Shown here: positions 1 through 11,200 of the stretch, in pieces
How the letters are laid out: each line of letters opens with the position of its first letter
How positions within the stretch are numbered: position 1 is the stretch's first letter
Assembly (NCBI RefSeq): GCF_010078235.1
Contig: NZ_JAABOS010000002.1
Location: 124,001-188,000 of the forward strand
Length of the DNA stretch: 64,000 nucleotides
Direction: 5' to 3'
From: Cognatundibacterium crateris
Lineage (GTDB): Bacteria; Pseudomonadota; Gammaproteobacteria; Burkholderiales; Burkholderiaceae_D
Notes under the pieces: generated by a model
Database searches by the model: none
The model's input: only the letters and a program-made list of their open reading frames with translations
What the model was told of the DNA's origin: nothing
Position numbers and translations under genes: made by a program

Positions 1-3000
1 AGGAATACCACTGCCGCCCGCTCCGGCTTCAGCGGCGATGCGCAGGATTTCCGCCAGTCCCAGGCCATCATGTTCCATCAGCTCACTATGCTGTTGCTGC
101 AACGCTGGCAATTGCTCCCACAGAGAACGATGGGCTTGTAAGGTCACCCGGACCGGCAAGGTATTCAGGAATAAGCCTACCTGTTCGTCTATGCCATGAA
201 TGGATGCGCTGCGCCCTGCTACCGGGCTGCCAAACACCACTTCATCGCGTCCGGCCAGGCTGCTCAATACCATGGCCCAGATGCCTTGCATCAGCACATT
301 CAAGGTCAGGCCACGCTGTCTGAGCTGCATCATCAATTGCTGTGTCAACTCTGCAGGCAGCCGGACCAGGCACTCATCGACCTGCGCCTGCGGCTTCACC
401 TGTTCAAACAAGAGCGTGGGCTGCACTTGCTGCAAACTGGCGCGCCATTTTTCCCTGCTGGCCTGCATATCACGCTGCGTCAGTTGCCGCATCAGCGATG
501 CGTAACTGGTTTGCAATGCAGGCAGTTGTGGCAGTTGATGGCGATAAGCCTCAAACACATCGCGCAGTATTAGCGGTGTAGACCAGCCATCGATCACCAA
601 ATGGTGTATCACCAGTATCAGTACATGTTGACTGGCATGCAGATGGACCAATGCCGCCTGTATCAGACCACCAAATTCCGTGCCGGTGTGATGACGCTGC
701 AGCAGCCGCTGCTCTATTGCGCTCAGTTGCAGCGTCTGCTCTGCTTCACTGATACCGGACAAATCTATTTCCTGCCAGGGCCAGGTGCTGGCTGCTGCTG
801 TCCCTTCCTCAGGAAGCAGGAATACCGGCTCATCGCCCGTTTCCATATCAAACAAACCGCCTAACTGCGGATAGCGCGACAAGGTGGCGTTCAGCGCACG
901 ATGCAAACGGGCGCCATCCATCACACCCGTGAAATGCAGCCGTGTGTAGGCGTTGTAACTGCTGGCCTGATCCCCTATCTGTGCATGGAACAGCATCCCT
1001 TTTTGCAGTGGTAACACAGGAACTGCATCGGCAAACCCGCCATAACGCTGCTGCAAATCCGCCAGTTGCTGAGCCGGTAAAGCCCAGGTATTCCGGCTCA
1101 GTTCAGGAGCAGCTTGGCTACTACGCACAGCGCCCAGTTTATCTGCCATATGACGTGGAGTTCGTTGTGAAAACACGGCGCTGGGACGCAGTTCAAAACC
1201 GGCCTGACGCAGTTCTGAGCACAGGATAATGGCAGAGATACTGTCGCCCCCTAAGGCAAAGAAATCGTCATCGACACCAGCGTGTGGTAACTTCAACACC
1301 TTAGCCATCAATTGGCAGAGCAGCTTTTCCTGCTCGCTAGTGGCAGCGCTGTCGCTGCTCAGCAAGTGCATGTGTGTGTTTGGCGAAGGCAGCCGCTTTC
1401 TGTCGACTTTGCCGCTGACATTGCGCGGAAATTCAGGCAGCACGACGAGAGCAGATGGCACCATATAATCAGGTAAGCTGCTGCGCAGCTCACTTAACAG
1501 GTTCTGGCTGATCTGACTGCGGATCGCATCCCGGTCTGCGCTATGTTGAGCATGTTCAGCCATGTCAGTATCAGGCACCACACAATACGCGATCAGACGA
1601 TGACTATGATTGACGGACTCTGCAAGCACCACCGCGCTTTCCACACCGGGCAACAGCGACAAGGCATTTTCCACTTCACCGATTTCCACCCGGTAGCCGC
1701 GCACCTTGATCTGATCATCGGCGCGGCCTATGAACTCCAGATACCCGGCTTCATTCCAGCGCACCAGATCGCCGCTGCGGTACATGCGTGCACCTGTATT
1801 TGCCGTCCCCACTGCTGGCTGAACAAATGGATTCGCGACGAAGCGGGTCGCGCTTAAATCAGCACGTGCCAGATAGCCCTGCGCCAGCCCCTGTCCGGAC
1901 AAATACAATTCACCCACCACGCCTGACGGTACCGGCTGCAGACAAGCATCCAGCACGTACACGGTGGTATTGCCTATCGGCCGTCCGATGACCGGCGATT
2001 CACTGGCAGCGAGCGGTGCACGCAAGGTATCCACCGTGTATTCGGTGGGTCCATACATGTTATGCGCCTGCAAATGTGGGAAAGCGCGCAATTGCTGCCA
2101 CAAAGCAGCGGGTGCGGCTTCACCACCGATCAGTATCAGCGTCAGCGCGTGACGCCCCTCCGCCATCAAACCATTGTTCAGCATTTGCGCCAGAAAGGAT
2201 GGCGGCAAATCCATCGCGTCTATCTGCCAGCGATCGACTTCCTGCACCAGTTGATACGCATCCCGCCTGACTTCTTCATCGAACACGATCAGCTCTTGTC
2301 CATGCAAAATCCAGAATATCTGCAGCCAGGATGAATCGAAAGAAAACGAATGCGTATGCGCCGCGCGTAGCATCCGGCCCGGGCTGGTACGCCGCACGGC
2401 ATCCATCGCTGGCTGATACACACTGGGCTGATGGGACAGAAATAAATTCAGCAAAGCGCCGTGCGTATTCATCACGCCCTTGGGTCTGCCGGTACTGCCT
2501 GAGGTAAAAATAATGTAGGCGACATCGTCCGCAGCAAGCCTGCTGTCGCGGCTGAAGCAGATGGCATGGCCGGGCAGCGCGGCCAGCGAAGCGCGCAGCG
2601 CAGCACTATCCAGATCCAGCCTTGGAATAGCGGCAGGTAATTCCGTCGCCACTGCACACTGGCTCAGCACCAGCAAAGGACAGGCATCTTCACACATCAG
2701 CGCAATGCGTTCTGATGGATAGTCCAGATCCAGCGGCAAGTAGCTGGCACCGGAAGATAAGACAGCCAGCATGGCAATCAGTGCATCGGCACAACGGGGT
2801 AGCGCTACGGCTACCACCTTGCCACGGCCAGCACCATGCTGTTGCAACAGACGGGTCAGGCGTGCCACCTGCATCGCCAGTTCGGCAAAAGTCAGACGCT
2901 GATCGCCGCAAATCAATGCGATAGCTTGCGGTGTTTGCGCTGCCTGGCGGAAGAAAATTTCAGCGATACTGCACAGCTGTGCCGACTGTTCCGGCTCTGA

Positions 3001-4470
3001 GGTATCCGCCGTATTTGCTGTATTTGCAGGATGCGCAATGACTGGACCTTGCGAATATATGGCCAGATTCGACTGATCCTGGGCAGTCAGCAAACTGATA
3101 CGGGCAAGTGCGCTATCCGGTGCTTGCAGGCAGTTTTCCAGCAATTGAAGTATGCGGTTTGCATGAGTGCATAAGTCCTGATGCCGGTAGCGTGCACTGT
3201 CGGCGCGTAATTCCAGCGTCAGCTGCTCTTCGTGCATGACAATGCCAAACTCAATATCATCTATCGGCCCCGTCGCGAGGTGATGGGTGACACCAGTCAT
3301 ACCGGCAAAGTCCAGCCTGTAGTCAAACATCTTGTAATTGATCAGCGCGCCATACAGCTTTTGCGCTGAACCGACCAATCCCAAATCACGCTGTATGCGC
3401 TCTGCATCGTAACGCTGGTGCTTACGTACCTGAGCCATCGCCTTTCTGACCTGAGCCGCCACATCCAGCCAGCTCATCGCCGCATGCATCTGCAACTTTA
3501 AGGGCAGGACATTGACTACCGGTGCGACAGCATCGATCGCGACCGAACCCATACGGCGCATCCACGGCACACCTATGCTTTGCTGCGCCTGTCCGGTCAT
3601 ACGGTACAGATACATCGCCAACAAGCCATGCAAGAGATCCGCCAGCGTCAGTCTGGCATGCTGACTGGCACTCAGCGTCCGTAGGGCAGTCAGCAGCGGT
3701 GCTGGTAAGCGGATCTGATGCAGCACCAGATCCGCGGTACCCTGCATAGCGCCAGGATGACGGGACAGACTCAGCGGTACCGGCAAATCGCTGCAGTATG
3801 CTTGCCAGAATGCGCGGTCCGTTTCGAATTGGGCTGATTGCTGATAAGCCGCATTTTCAGCGATGACGGCATCGACTGCGATGAAGGGTGAAGCTGACAA
3901 CGCGTCAGGATTTGCGCTGAGCAGCGCACTGTAAATCGCTGCAATACGGCGTGTCAGCGCAGTAAAACTATACCCATCCAGCATGATGTGATGGTAGCGC
4001 TGATACCACAACACTTCAGCCTTAGCGCCATCGTTCACCATGAACAGCGCTTGCCGGTACAAAGGCTGCGTCCCATCTGCAATCAGGTCGGCCTGCGTAT
4101 CCGCCCACATCCATTGCAAGGCCTGTGCCTTACTGTCGTTCAGGTTGCGAAAATCATAGACTTCCGGCGCAGGGATATCGTCTGCATTGCCGCCCTGCCG
4201 TATGCGTTGCAGCGGTAACTGCGCATCTGAGACGGAATAGACCGCCGTGACGGTATCGGCTTCAGCCAGACCCTGCCGTATTGCCTGTTGCAAGACATTG
4301 ATCTGCACGGCCGCATCCAGGGCGATGTAATGCGATATCACATAAAGATTTTTACGCTCAGATACCTGATCAGCCAGCCAGATACCTTGCTGGGTGCCGG
4401 TTAACGGAACATCCCGGAACTGGCTGTCATTGGAAATCTGCAGCTCAGGCAGTGCGGATAGCTGTTGCAT
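1..4470 (-). CDS. Non-ribosomal peptide synthetase of the catecholate siderophore, EntF-like, 3' end outside the window
   Basis: The gene runs off the window at base 1, and 1490 codons are visible from the ATG at 4470. Domain order is C-A-T-C. The first condensation domain opens with an EntF-like [10 protein letters not shown] and has HHIMLDG at residues 160-166. The adenylation domain has the A3 loop [12 protein letters not shown] at about 655-666 and MYGPTEYT. The carrier domain has GGDS with the phosphopantetheine serine at residue 1077. About 40 residues later a second condensation domain starts ([12 protein letters not shown]), with HHLVIDG at 1289-1295. No epimerase domain fits between carrier and second condensation domain. 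Aligned to GrsA, the pocket reads D-S-L-D-I-I-M-V-D, which is not the EntF serine code (DVWHFSLVDK). Acidic residues at GrsA positions 278 and 331 hint at a basic amino acid. By analogy, C1 joins DHB from the EntB carrier to this amino acid. A serine module and a trimerising thioesterase would be expected beyond base 1, but this is inference. Confidence 0.93.
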   Translation of the reverse strand, partial: MQQLSALPELQISNDSQFRDVPLTGTQQGIWLADQVSERKNLYVISHYIALDAAVQINVLQQAIRQGLAEADTVTAVYSVSDAQLPLQRIRQGGNADDIPAPEVYDFRNLNDSKAQALQWMWADTQADLIADGTQPLYRQALFMVNDGAKAEVLWYQRYHHIMLDGYSFTALTRRIAAIYSALLSANPDALSASPFIAVDAVIAENAAYQQSAQFETDRAFWQAYCSDLPVPLSLSRHPGAMQGTADLVLHQIRLPAPLLTALRTLSASQHARLTLADLLHGLLAMYLYRMTGQAQQSIGVPWMRRMGSVAIDAVAPVVNVLPLKLQMHAAMSWLDVAAQVRKAMAQVRKHQRYDAERIQRDLGLVGSAQKLYGALINYKMFDYRLDFAGMTGVTHHLATGPIDDIEFGIVMHEEQLTLELRADSARYRHQDLCTHANRILQLLENCLQAPDSALARISLLTAQDQSNLAIYSQGPVIAHPANTANTADTSEPEQSAQLCSIAEIFFRQAAQTPQAIALICGDQRLTFAELAMQVARLTRLLQQHGAGRGKVVAVALPRCADALIAMLAVLSSGASYLPLDLDYPSERIALMCEDACPLLVLSQCAVATELPAAIPRLDLDSAALRASLAALPGHAICFSRDSRLAADDVAYIIFTSGSTGRPKGVMNTHGALLNLFLSHQPSVYQPAMDAVRRTSPGRMLRAAHTHSFSFDSSWLQIFWILHGQELIVFDEEVRRDAYQLVQEVDRWQIDAMDLPPSFLAQMLNNGLMAEGRHALTLILIGGEAAPAALWQQLRAFPHLQAHNMYGPTEYTVDTLRAPLAASESPVIGRPIGNTTVYVLDACLQPVPSGVVGELYLSGQGLAQGYLARADLSATRFVANPFVQPAVGTANTGARMYRSGDLVRWNEAGYLEFIGRADDQIKVRGYRVEIGEVENALSLLPGVESAVVLAESVNHSHRLIAYCVVPDTDMAEHAQHSADRDAIRSQISQNLLSELRSSLPDYMVPSALVVLPEFPRNVSGKVDRKRLPSPNTHMHLLSSDSAATSEQEKLLCQLMAKVLKLPHAGVDDDFFALGGDSISAIILCSELRQAGFELRPSAVFSQRTPRHMADKLGAVRSSQAAPELSRNTWALPAQQLADLQQRYGGFADAVPVLPLQKGMLFHAQIGDQASSYNAYTRLHFTGVMDGARLHRALNATLSRYPQLGGLFDMETGDEPVFLLPEEGTAAASTWPWQEIDLSGISEAEQTLQLSAIEQRLLQRHHTGTEFGGLIQAALVHLHASQHVLILVIHHLVIDGWSTPLILRDVFEAYRHQLPQLPALQTSYASLMRQLTQRDMQASREKWRASLQQVQPTLLFEQVKPQAQVDECLVRLPAELTQQLMMQLRQRGLTLNVLMQGIWAMVLSSLAGRDEVVFGSPVAGRSASIHGIDEQVGLFLNTLPVRVTLQAHRSLWEQLPALQQQHSELMEHDGLGLAEILRIAAEAGAGGSGIP

Positions 4471-4480
4471 GCTGCGCTCC

Positions 4481-4693
4481 TCAGGCTGCGTTACTGAAAG
4501 GATTAATGCTGGTCCAATGCAGCGTTATATAGTCCAGACATTCCTTGCGAGAGGCAGGGCCAAATGCACAGTCCCAACCAACAGGCTGTGCCGCAAACAC
4601 TGGCCATAAACTGTATTCCTTGCGCGCATTGACCAGCACACTGAATTGCAATTGTTCGTCGTCAAAAGGATTGAGGTAGTTATCGTGACTCAT
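4481..4693 (-). CDS. MbtH-like protein
   Basis: A 70-residue protein of the usual MbtH length. It has the family signature: NPFDD near the N-terminus, SLWP, then QPVGW and a C-terminal CLDYI followed by W and NPF. MbtH-like proteins bind NRPS adenylation domains and aid their folding and activity. The gene ends 10 bp before the NRPS start, so the two are surely cotranscribed, and the NRPS is the obvious partner. The E. coli counterpart is YbdZ, next to entF. The start at 4693 is the only ATG that preserves the conserved N-terminus. Confidence 0.95.
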   Translation of the reverse strand: MSHDNYLNPFDDEQLQFSVLVNARKEYSLWPVFAAQPVGWDCAFGPASRKECLDYITLHWTSINPFSNAA

Positions 4694-4753
4694 GATGAGA
4701 TATCGCTTCCCTGATTGGATGTCGCAAAAAAATAGAATGAAATGGGTGAGTGT

Positions 4754-6040
4754 TCAGACCAGCGCTGACAGCAGATCGCAAAGCCCGCTCAGTAAGCCAT
4801 TGCGCCAGCATATCCAGTCATGACCACCGCGAAATTCGCGATAAGAAACCTGATGTCCGGCCGACTTCAGAGCAGCACACATGGCTTGATTAACGCCAGT
4901 CATGTCGCTCTCATAGCAACCGGCTTCCATCCAGACGCGCAAGCTGCCGGGCGTTACTGAACCGCTACGGACTTGCCGGGTCAGCCAGCCCTGATCACCC
5001 GTCTCATTGGCATCCGGCCACCAAAACGAACCGGACTGGCTTAGCACCAGACCAAAGCGTTGTGGCCAGTGCCAGGCTGCATACATGGCAGCCAGCCCAC
5101 CATAACTTTGGCCAGCAACCAGGCTGCGCCGGGGATCAGCGCTGAAGGCTTGCAAGGCACAGGCTTGCGGCAGTAATTCTTGCTGCACAGCGAGCCAAAA
5201 ATCTGCATTACAAGTCAGATCGCTGGCACGCTGGGTGTGGTTCATCGCATCGATGAACAGATAGACCGCAGCAGGCAAATCGCCGCGCGCACTCAATTCA
5301 TCCAAAGCCGGAAACAGGGGCATGTGCTGCGTCCAGTACTGGCCATCAAGTAACAGCACCAGCGGCAAATTACCCTCCACGGCATCTGCGGTTTTGCCTT
5401 GCGTGCGGTACAGCCAGACCGTGCGATCGGTATGCAGGCGACTGCTGTTCCAGCGCAAAGTTTGCAATTGCCCGCGCAGTGACGGGCTATTCCGTGCATC
5501 GGTTTCTAAACCGGATTCAAGCTGCTGCCAGGCAGCATGCTTGACCGCCTGTGACAAACTTAGACGGGACAAGGAGACGCCAGAGCCATTGCTATGTGTG
5601 GGTAGCGGATTGAAGCTGTCAGACTGTGCCCGCGCTGCCATCAGATCTGTCCACCATTGCCGCATTTGCGCGCGCGTTGCACCCGATGGAGGCAGATGCT
5701 GCTGTTCTGCAGGCAGCAGAAAATAACTGCCACACCAGTCCTTAGGCAGCACCGTCTGCCAGCACCAGACATCGCTCTGTCCTATGCGCTGCAAGGAGCT
5801 CAGCTGCTTCAGCGGATGTGGCGTATGTGAATACACGTCGATGTAGACATGCTGGCATGCAGAGTCTTGTGGACCACCCTGTGGATCTCGCCACAAAAAA
5901 ATGACCTGATCGCTCGCTTCATCCATAGCCTGTATCAAAGGCGTACCCGTCTGCTGCACGGCATGCCACCAGGCTGGACTGCCCAGATCGGCGCGCTGCA
6001 GCAGAGGGTGTCTGAGCAGCGCCGGTGATATCGGCCTCAT
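4754..6040 (-). CDS. fes: Ferric catecholate siderophore esterase, Fes family
   Basis: Predicted cytoplasmic esterase of 428 residues that opens the oligoserine-type lactone of the imported ferric siderophore to free the iron. The C-terminal alpha/beta-hydrolase domain has the nucleophile motif GQSYGG (Ser312) and a late GGHDW (His407). The segment around SQSGSFWWP is characteristic of Fes. The N-terminal 150 residues match the Fes N-terminal domain in layout. An upstream in-frame start at 6097 is possible. I prefer the ATG at 6040, because it overlaps the stop of the PepSY gene as ATGA and gives the Fes length. Fes-type esterases act on lactone or ester backbones, so the gene supports a serine-ester siderophore rather than a simple linear amide. 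Confidence 0.9.
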   Translation of the reverse strand: MRPISPALLRHPLLQRADLGSPAWWHAVQQTGTPLIQAMDEASDQVIFLWRDPQGGPQDSACQHVYIDVYSHTPHPLKQLSSLQRIGQSDVWCWQTVLPKDWCGSYFLLPAEQQHLPPSGATRAQMRQWWTDLMAARAQSDSFNPLPTHSNGSGVSLSRLSLSQAVKHAAWQQLESGLETDARNSPSLRGQLQTLRWNSSRLHTDRTVWLYRTQGKTADAVEGNLPLVLLLDGQYWTQHMPLFPALDELSARGDLPAAVYLFIDAMNHTQRASDLTCNADFWLAVQQELLPQACALQAFSADPRRSLVAGQSYGGLAAMYAAWHWPQRFGLVLSQSGSFWWPDANETGDQGWLTRQVRSGSVTPGSLRVWMEAGCYESDMTGVNQAMCAALKSAGHQVSYREFRGGHDWICWRNGLLSGLCDLLSALV

Positions 6041-7662
6041 GCTGCCCACACGCTGTCTTTGGGACCATGTCGCACACGACGCGCAGTCAGCCAGCATGCC
6101 CAGGCAAACATCAGCGCAGCCACAAAACCGACCAGATCAACGCTGAGGCTGGCCAGACTCAGATGCATCCATACGCCGGAACCTGGCAGCAGCCATGCCA
6201 GCAGGCTGGTCAGCGGTATTGCCAGCGCGGCGATGCTGCACACAGCCAGCAAATCCACTGCTGCGCGCGCCGCACCGCGCCAGAATGCCCAACTCACTGC
6301 CGCCACAAAAACGCTGTAATACACGGTCAGATAAGCATGGTTGATTTGGCTGACCCAGGCAACCATCAGCTTGCCGGCAACCATGGTGCAACACACAGCT
6401 GCTACCGCGCCCAGACACACACCTACCGTTGCCGCAGCCATCCATAGTGTGGCGCGCGACTGGATCACAGCAGGCTGATTAGCTTGCTGCTTAGCTTGTT
6501 GATTTTTGCGACGTTTTTCCACCCACAGCAAATTCCCGGAATAGAACAGAAACGCACCGCTGAGACCAAACACAAAGTACACCCAGCGCATCAGGTCACC
6601 ACCGAAGCTGCCGAAATGCAGGGAAAAGAATGGAATAGTCAGCGCGCTCCAGACATTGCCCTGACCCGGTAACATGCTGGTATCGATCACCTGACCGGTA
6701 TAAGGCTGTATCAGTACATAGGCGGCCTGCGGCCCCTGTACCAAATGTTCAGGACTCAGCAAGGCAGCACGTGCCACAGGACGTGGCCCTTCCAGCCCCA
6801 TGAACAGGATTTCCTGCAAACTCGCCTCCGGTGCTGCCTGCTGCAGCTTTTCTATCAATGCGCTGACCGGCAACATGTTCGCGACATTGTGCGTCTCACT
6901 GGTATGGACAGCTGGCCGGGTAAACATCGGCGTATCGCCATACACCACGCGCGACAGACTGCCGTAAAACAAATCATGAAAAGCAAAGACCACGACTGTA
7001 ATACTGATCAGTACATGAAACGGCAGGCTGAGTATGCCTATGATGTTGTGTGCATCCAGCCAGAAACGTTTGCGGTTTTTGCCGGGGCGCAGCGCAAAAA
7101 AATCCTTGACCAGGGTAGGCAATAACAAGATCACACCTGAGACCAGCGCCAGGAAATACATCGCACCGGCGATACCCATCAGATAGGTACCCAGATACTC
7201 ATCGCCCAATGTTCCGGGGATGCCGGCAGTACGGTGCAGCATGTCGATCAGCTCCGCCAGCAGCGAAGGCGTGTCGGCACGCGCAGTGAATTGCCCGGCT
7301 TCATTCAGCGTGCCCAGCCAGCGTTGCGCGGACAAATCCAGCTCATGTCCGCTTTCGCTGCCAGTCCAGCTCAGTGGGGCAGCGATGTTTTCCTGCTGCG
7401 TCAGATGCAAAGTAAATTCCTGACGTGCGTCCGGACGCTGTTGCAGCATAGCGCGCACCAGACCATCCAGCTGGTCAGGACTCATCGCAACCGGCGCAGG
7501 CGCGCCATGGCTGGCGGGCGGGCTGATCCAGCGATCCAGTGGCTGCTTGAACATGGTCAGGGCACCGGCAAAAAAACCGATGAATAACAACATACCGGTC
7601 GTGATACCGACCCAGGTATGTAAGGACTGATAGATACGGAGAATATCGCTACGAATTTTCAT
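6037..7662 (-). CDS. PepSY-associated transmembrane protein, probable ferric-siderophore reductase
   Basis: A 541-residue inner-membrane protein of the PepSY_TM family (PiuB/FoxB-like). I see about eight membrane segments: one near residues 16-38, a pair after residue 165, one near 360 ending in a basic patch, and four in the last 150 residues. Histidines lie in or next to segments (SLHTW near residue 15, DAHN and PFHV in the middle), consistent with the haem-binding, electron-transferring role proposed for this family. The start is placed at 7662, where MKIRSDILR matches family N-termini and the ATG overlaps the preceding stop as ATGA. The gene is coupled to fes downstream and the small membrane protein upstream. 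Its context fits reduction of imported ferric catecholate, but no activity can be read directly. Confidence 0.8.
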   Translation of the reverse strand: MKIRSDILRIYQSLHTWVGITTGMLLFIGFFAGALTMFKQPLDRWISPPASHGAPAPVAMSPDQLDGLVRAMLQQRPDARQEFTLHLTQQENIAAPLSWTGSESGHELDLSAQRWLGTLNEAGQFTARADTPSLLAELIDMLHRTAGIPGTLGDEYLGTYLMGIAGAMYFLALVSGVILLLPTLVKDFFALRPGKNRKRFWLDAHNIIGILSLPFHVLISITVVVFAFHDLFYGSLSRVVYGDTPMFTRPAVHTSETHNVANMLPVSALIEKLQQAAPEASLQEILFMGLEGPRPVARAALLSPEHLVQGPQAAYVLIQPYTGQVIDTSMLPGQGNVWSALTIPFFSLHFGSFGGDLMRWVYFVFGLSGAFLFYSGNLLWVEKRRKNQQAKQQANQPAVIQSRATLWMAAATVGVCLGAVAAVCCTMVAGKLMVAWVSQINHAYLTVYYSVFVAAVSWAFWRGAARAAVDLLAVCSIAALAIPLTSLLAWLLPGSGVWMHLSLASLSVDLVGFVAALMFAWACWLTARRVRHGPKDSVWAA

Positions 7663-8000
7663 GATAAAGACAAGAGAACAGGCATTCCACGGGAGATCCA
7701 CAACAACAGGTAAGCAAGCACATTGGCCGCCAGCAGCCAAAGTACGGCCCGCATACCCGTGTGAAACAGATAGACCAGACTAAAGATCACCAGCCATAGC
7801 GGCGTGATCATCCACATCACGAACTGAACCTTGTTCGGTGCGCTGATACCGCCTGGCCCCCACCAGGCAAACAGCCCGCATACAGCGAATGCCAGTGTCA
7901 GCCCCAACACGGCACCGGCTAAGGTTTTGCTCCACCAGTCAGGATGGATAGCGGGCTTTTTTTGCGGCTTGACAGTAGCCGTGTTGGCATTAGCGTCCAT
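7659..8000 (-). CDS. Small four-helix membrane protein of the iron-uptake cassette
   Basis: A 113-residue protein with a lysine-containing N-terminal tail (KPQKKPAIHPDWWSK) and about three to four hydrophobic helices. It resembles the short membrane proteins, often labelled 'iron uptake protein' or DUF3649-like, that sit beside PepSY proteins in siderophore loci of Pseudomonas and Burkholderiales. I am not sure of the exact family. The ATG at 8000 is preferred; a start at 8018 would lengthen the overlap with the upstream gene. Its stop overlaps the PepSY start (ATGA). Function is unknown. Translational coupling suggests a subunit or partner of the PepSY protein. Confidence 0.7.
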   Translation of the reverse strand: MDANANTATVKPQKKPAIHPDWWSKTLAGAVLGLTLAFAVCGLFAWWGPGGISAPNKVQFVMWMITPLWLVIFSLVYLFHTGMRAVLWLLAANVLAYLLLWISRGMPVLLSLS

Positions 8001-8271
8001 GTTCAGCCTTCTTCGCAAACAGTAAAAAAATCAGAGAAAAAAATGGCAGCAAGCTGAGTGTCAGCATACTGATGACCAGCCAGGCAAACACCGAGGCGGC
8101 GGTGCTATAAGCTTGCGCACCCACCACAGGTGCCAGCAATAACAGAGCAAATCCTGCATAGCGCCAGGGCATCTGCGCTAAGGGCTGCGCCAACCATGCC
8201 TGATGACGATGGCTCAGATACAGCAGCGCGCAAGCCGTCACGGTGAGGAGTAAAAAGAGTAGTTTCATCAT
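7990..8271 (-). CDS. Small membrane protein, DUF3325-like
   Basis: A 93-residue protein with three predicted membrane helices. It has a short polar segment after the first helix (SHRHQAW) and an arginine at the start of the second (PWRYAG), a pattern seen in DUF3325 proteins. It starts 8 bp after the RND transporter gene and overlaps the next gene by 11 bp. With the next two genes it forms a DUF3325/DUF3649/PepSY-type cassette that often accompanies siderophore receptors. Biochemical role is unknown. The family assignment is from pattern only. Confidence 0.65.
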   Translation of the reverse strand: MMKLLFLLLTVTACALLYLSHRHQAWLAQPLAQMPWRYAGFALLLLAPVVGAQAYSTAASVFAWLVISMLTLSLLPFFSLIFLLFAKKAEHGR

Positions 8272-8278
8272 GCTTGTA

Positions 8279-11200
8279 CTAAAACGAGGAAATGGAATCA
8301 GAAGCGGAATCAGTGCGCTTAGCGGGACCGGAAAGACGCCCCGCGAGCTGGCGTATTTTCTGGCTCGTCTTCACCACCAACAGATAGCTGAGCGGAACAA
8401 AAATCAAGGCCAGTGCGGTAGCTGAAATCACCCCGCCCAGCAAACTGGCTCCGATAGAGCGCTGAGCGGCAGCACCCGGTCCATTCGCCAGCACCAACGG
8501 TACGATGCCGGCGCCAAACGCAAGTGAGGTCATCAGGATAGGACGCAGACGCAGGCGGGCAGCAGCGACTACTGCCGCCAGCACAGACTGCCCTTGCCGG
8601 ATCTGGCTCTCGGCAAACTCGACGATAAGAATCGCATTTTTGATTGCCAAGCCCATCGTAGTGAGGATACCGACCTGGAAAAAAATATCCCTGTCACTGC
8701 CGGACAAATTCACGCCTGCCACTGCACCCAACACCCCCAAAGGAATGACCAGCATGACAGAGACCGGGATAGTCCAGCTTTCATACAAGGCTGCCAGGCA
8801 CAGGAAAATGAACAGCGCAGAAACGCCATATAGCAGCATCGCCTGTCCTCCTGAGAGCTTTTCCTGATACGACAAACCGCTCCACGCATATTGAGTACCC
8901 GGTATAGCGCGGGCCAGCTGTTCCAGCGTTGCGATCACTTCCCCCGAACTGACCCCGGGCACACCGGCGCTGCTGATCTGGATCGCTGGCATGCCATTAA
9001 AGCGGCGCAACTGACTGGGCCCATTCTCCCAGCGCGTGCTGGCAAAGGCAGAGAACGATGTCATGCTGCCTTTAGCGCCACGCACAAACCAGTGCTGAAT
9101 ATCTTCCGGAGCAGAGCGATACGGCGCATCAGCCTGAACAAACACTTTCCTGACATGTCCACCGTGAATAAAATCGTTCACATAGACGCCGCTCCAGGCG
9201 GTGCTCAACGTGGAATTGACGTCCTTCGGGTCCAGCCCAGAAGCCATCGCCATTTGCTGATTGATATCTATCCTTAGTTGCGGACTATTCTCGATACCAG
9301 CCGCATCGACAAACATCAGCTCAGGATAAGCCGCCGCCTTATTGACCAGTGTTGCAGCACGTTCGGTCAGCGTGGCATGCCCCAACGCAGTCGCATCCTG
9401 TAACCAAAACTCAACGCCATTGGCATTTCCTAAGCCATCTATCGGCGGTGGCACCATGGCAAAAGCACGCGCGTCGCGCAGCATGCTGAGTGCCTGGTTA
9501 GCACGCGCAGCGATAGCTTGTGCAGTATCACCTTTCGCCTGACGCTGTGCCCAGTCTTTCAAAGGCACGAAAGCAATGCCGGCATTCTGACCAGCGCCGG
9601 TCGAGCTGAAACCAGACACGGTATAAATTCCATTGATCGCGGCTGCCTCTGTAGTGAGGAAGTAATGCTCAATCTGTTTCGCCACTTCTGCCGTGCGTGG
9701 ATAGGTCGCTCCGGGTGGCAACATGAAACGCACCATGATGGTTCCCTGATCGTCTTCCGGGATAAAGGCCATGGGCAAACGCTGATAGCCAAACCAGGCT
9801 GCACCTATCACCACCACATATACCAGCACAAAGCGCAGCGGACGCGATAACACCTTGAACAACAGCGCTACATAAGCCTGCTGCAGGTAAGCCGTCGCAG
9901 CGGCAAAGCTGGCCAGTACGACTGCAATCCTTGTACTTTTTGTGTTTGCAGCCTGCTTCGTGTGCATCTGCTCACTGGACGAAGAAAGGCGGGGCTTTTT
10001 AGCTTGCAGCAAAGCGACGCACAATACGGGCGTAAGACTGATGGCAAGCAGAACTGACAATGCCATAGCGGATACCAGGGTGATGGAAAACTGGCGGTAA
10101 ATCACTCCCACCGAACCGGCAAAAAATGCCATAGGTAAAAATATCATTCCCAATACCAGGGCGATGCCGGTCAGGGCACTGGTCATTTCACGCATGGTTT
10201 GCAAGGTAGCCGTGCGCGCATCCAGACCATTTTCATTCATTAAACGCTCGACGTTCTCAACCACGACGATGGAATCGTCGACCAGCAAACCTATTGCCAG
10301 CACCAGACCGAGCAAGCTCAGCGTATTGATGGTGTAGCCGGATACGGCGAGAATCGCCAAAGTACCCAGCAATACCACTGGGACGGTAACCACTGGTATC
10401 AAGGTAGCGCGCCAGTTCTGCAAAAACAAAAACATCACCAACACCACCAGTGCGACTGCTTCGAGCAAAGTGATGAGCACGGAACTGATGGAGCGTTTGA
10501 CAAAACGGGTCGCGTCTTCCGGATACATTACCTGCACCCCAGGTGGGAATGCGGGCGCCAGCTGTGCAATACGCTGCTTGACTGCGTCAGCCGTGCTCAG
10601 CGCATTGGCGCCCGGCGCCAGCATGATGGCCAGACCCGACGCCGGCATACCGTTCAGACGCGAAGTACTGCTATAAGCTTCATTTCCTATCTCAACTCTG
10701 GCCACATCTGCCAGCCGCACCAGTGCGCCATCCGCACCGGTTTTGACCACGATATCGCGGAATTGCTGAGGCGTTTTTAAACGAGACAAAGCGGTGATGG
10801 TCACATTCAATTGCTGGCTGTCGCTGGCAGGCCTGGCACCCAGCTCACCAACCGGCACTTCGGTATTCTGTGCTTCGATCGCTTCGATCACATCGGAAGG
10901 CATGAGGCTGACACGATGGAGTTTTGCAGGGTCGAGCCAGATACGCATCGCATAGGATGATCCGAAATTACGCACATGACCTACCCCGGCTATCTGACTG
11001 AGCGGTCCCATCAAATAGTTGTTCATCCAATCGGAAATATCGGTATCGGTGCGCTGCCCATTCTGATCGTAAAACACGGCAATCATCAGAAAGCTGTTTT
11101 GCATCGAGCTCACACTCAGGCCATTTAGCTGAACTGCGCGCGGCAGCCGGTTGCTGATCTGGTTGACCTTGTTCTGCACCTGAATCAAGGCCTGTTCATT

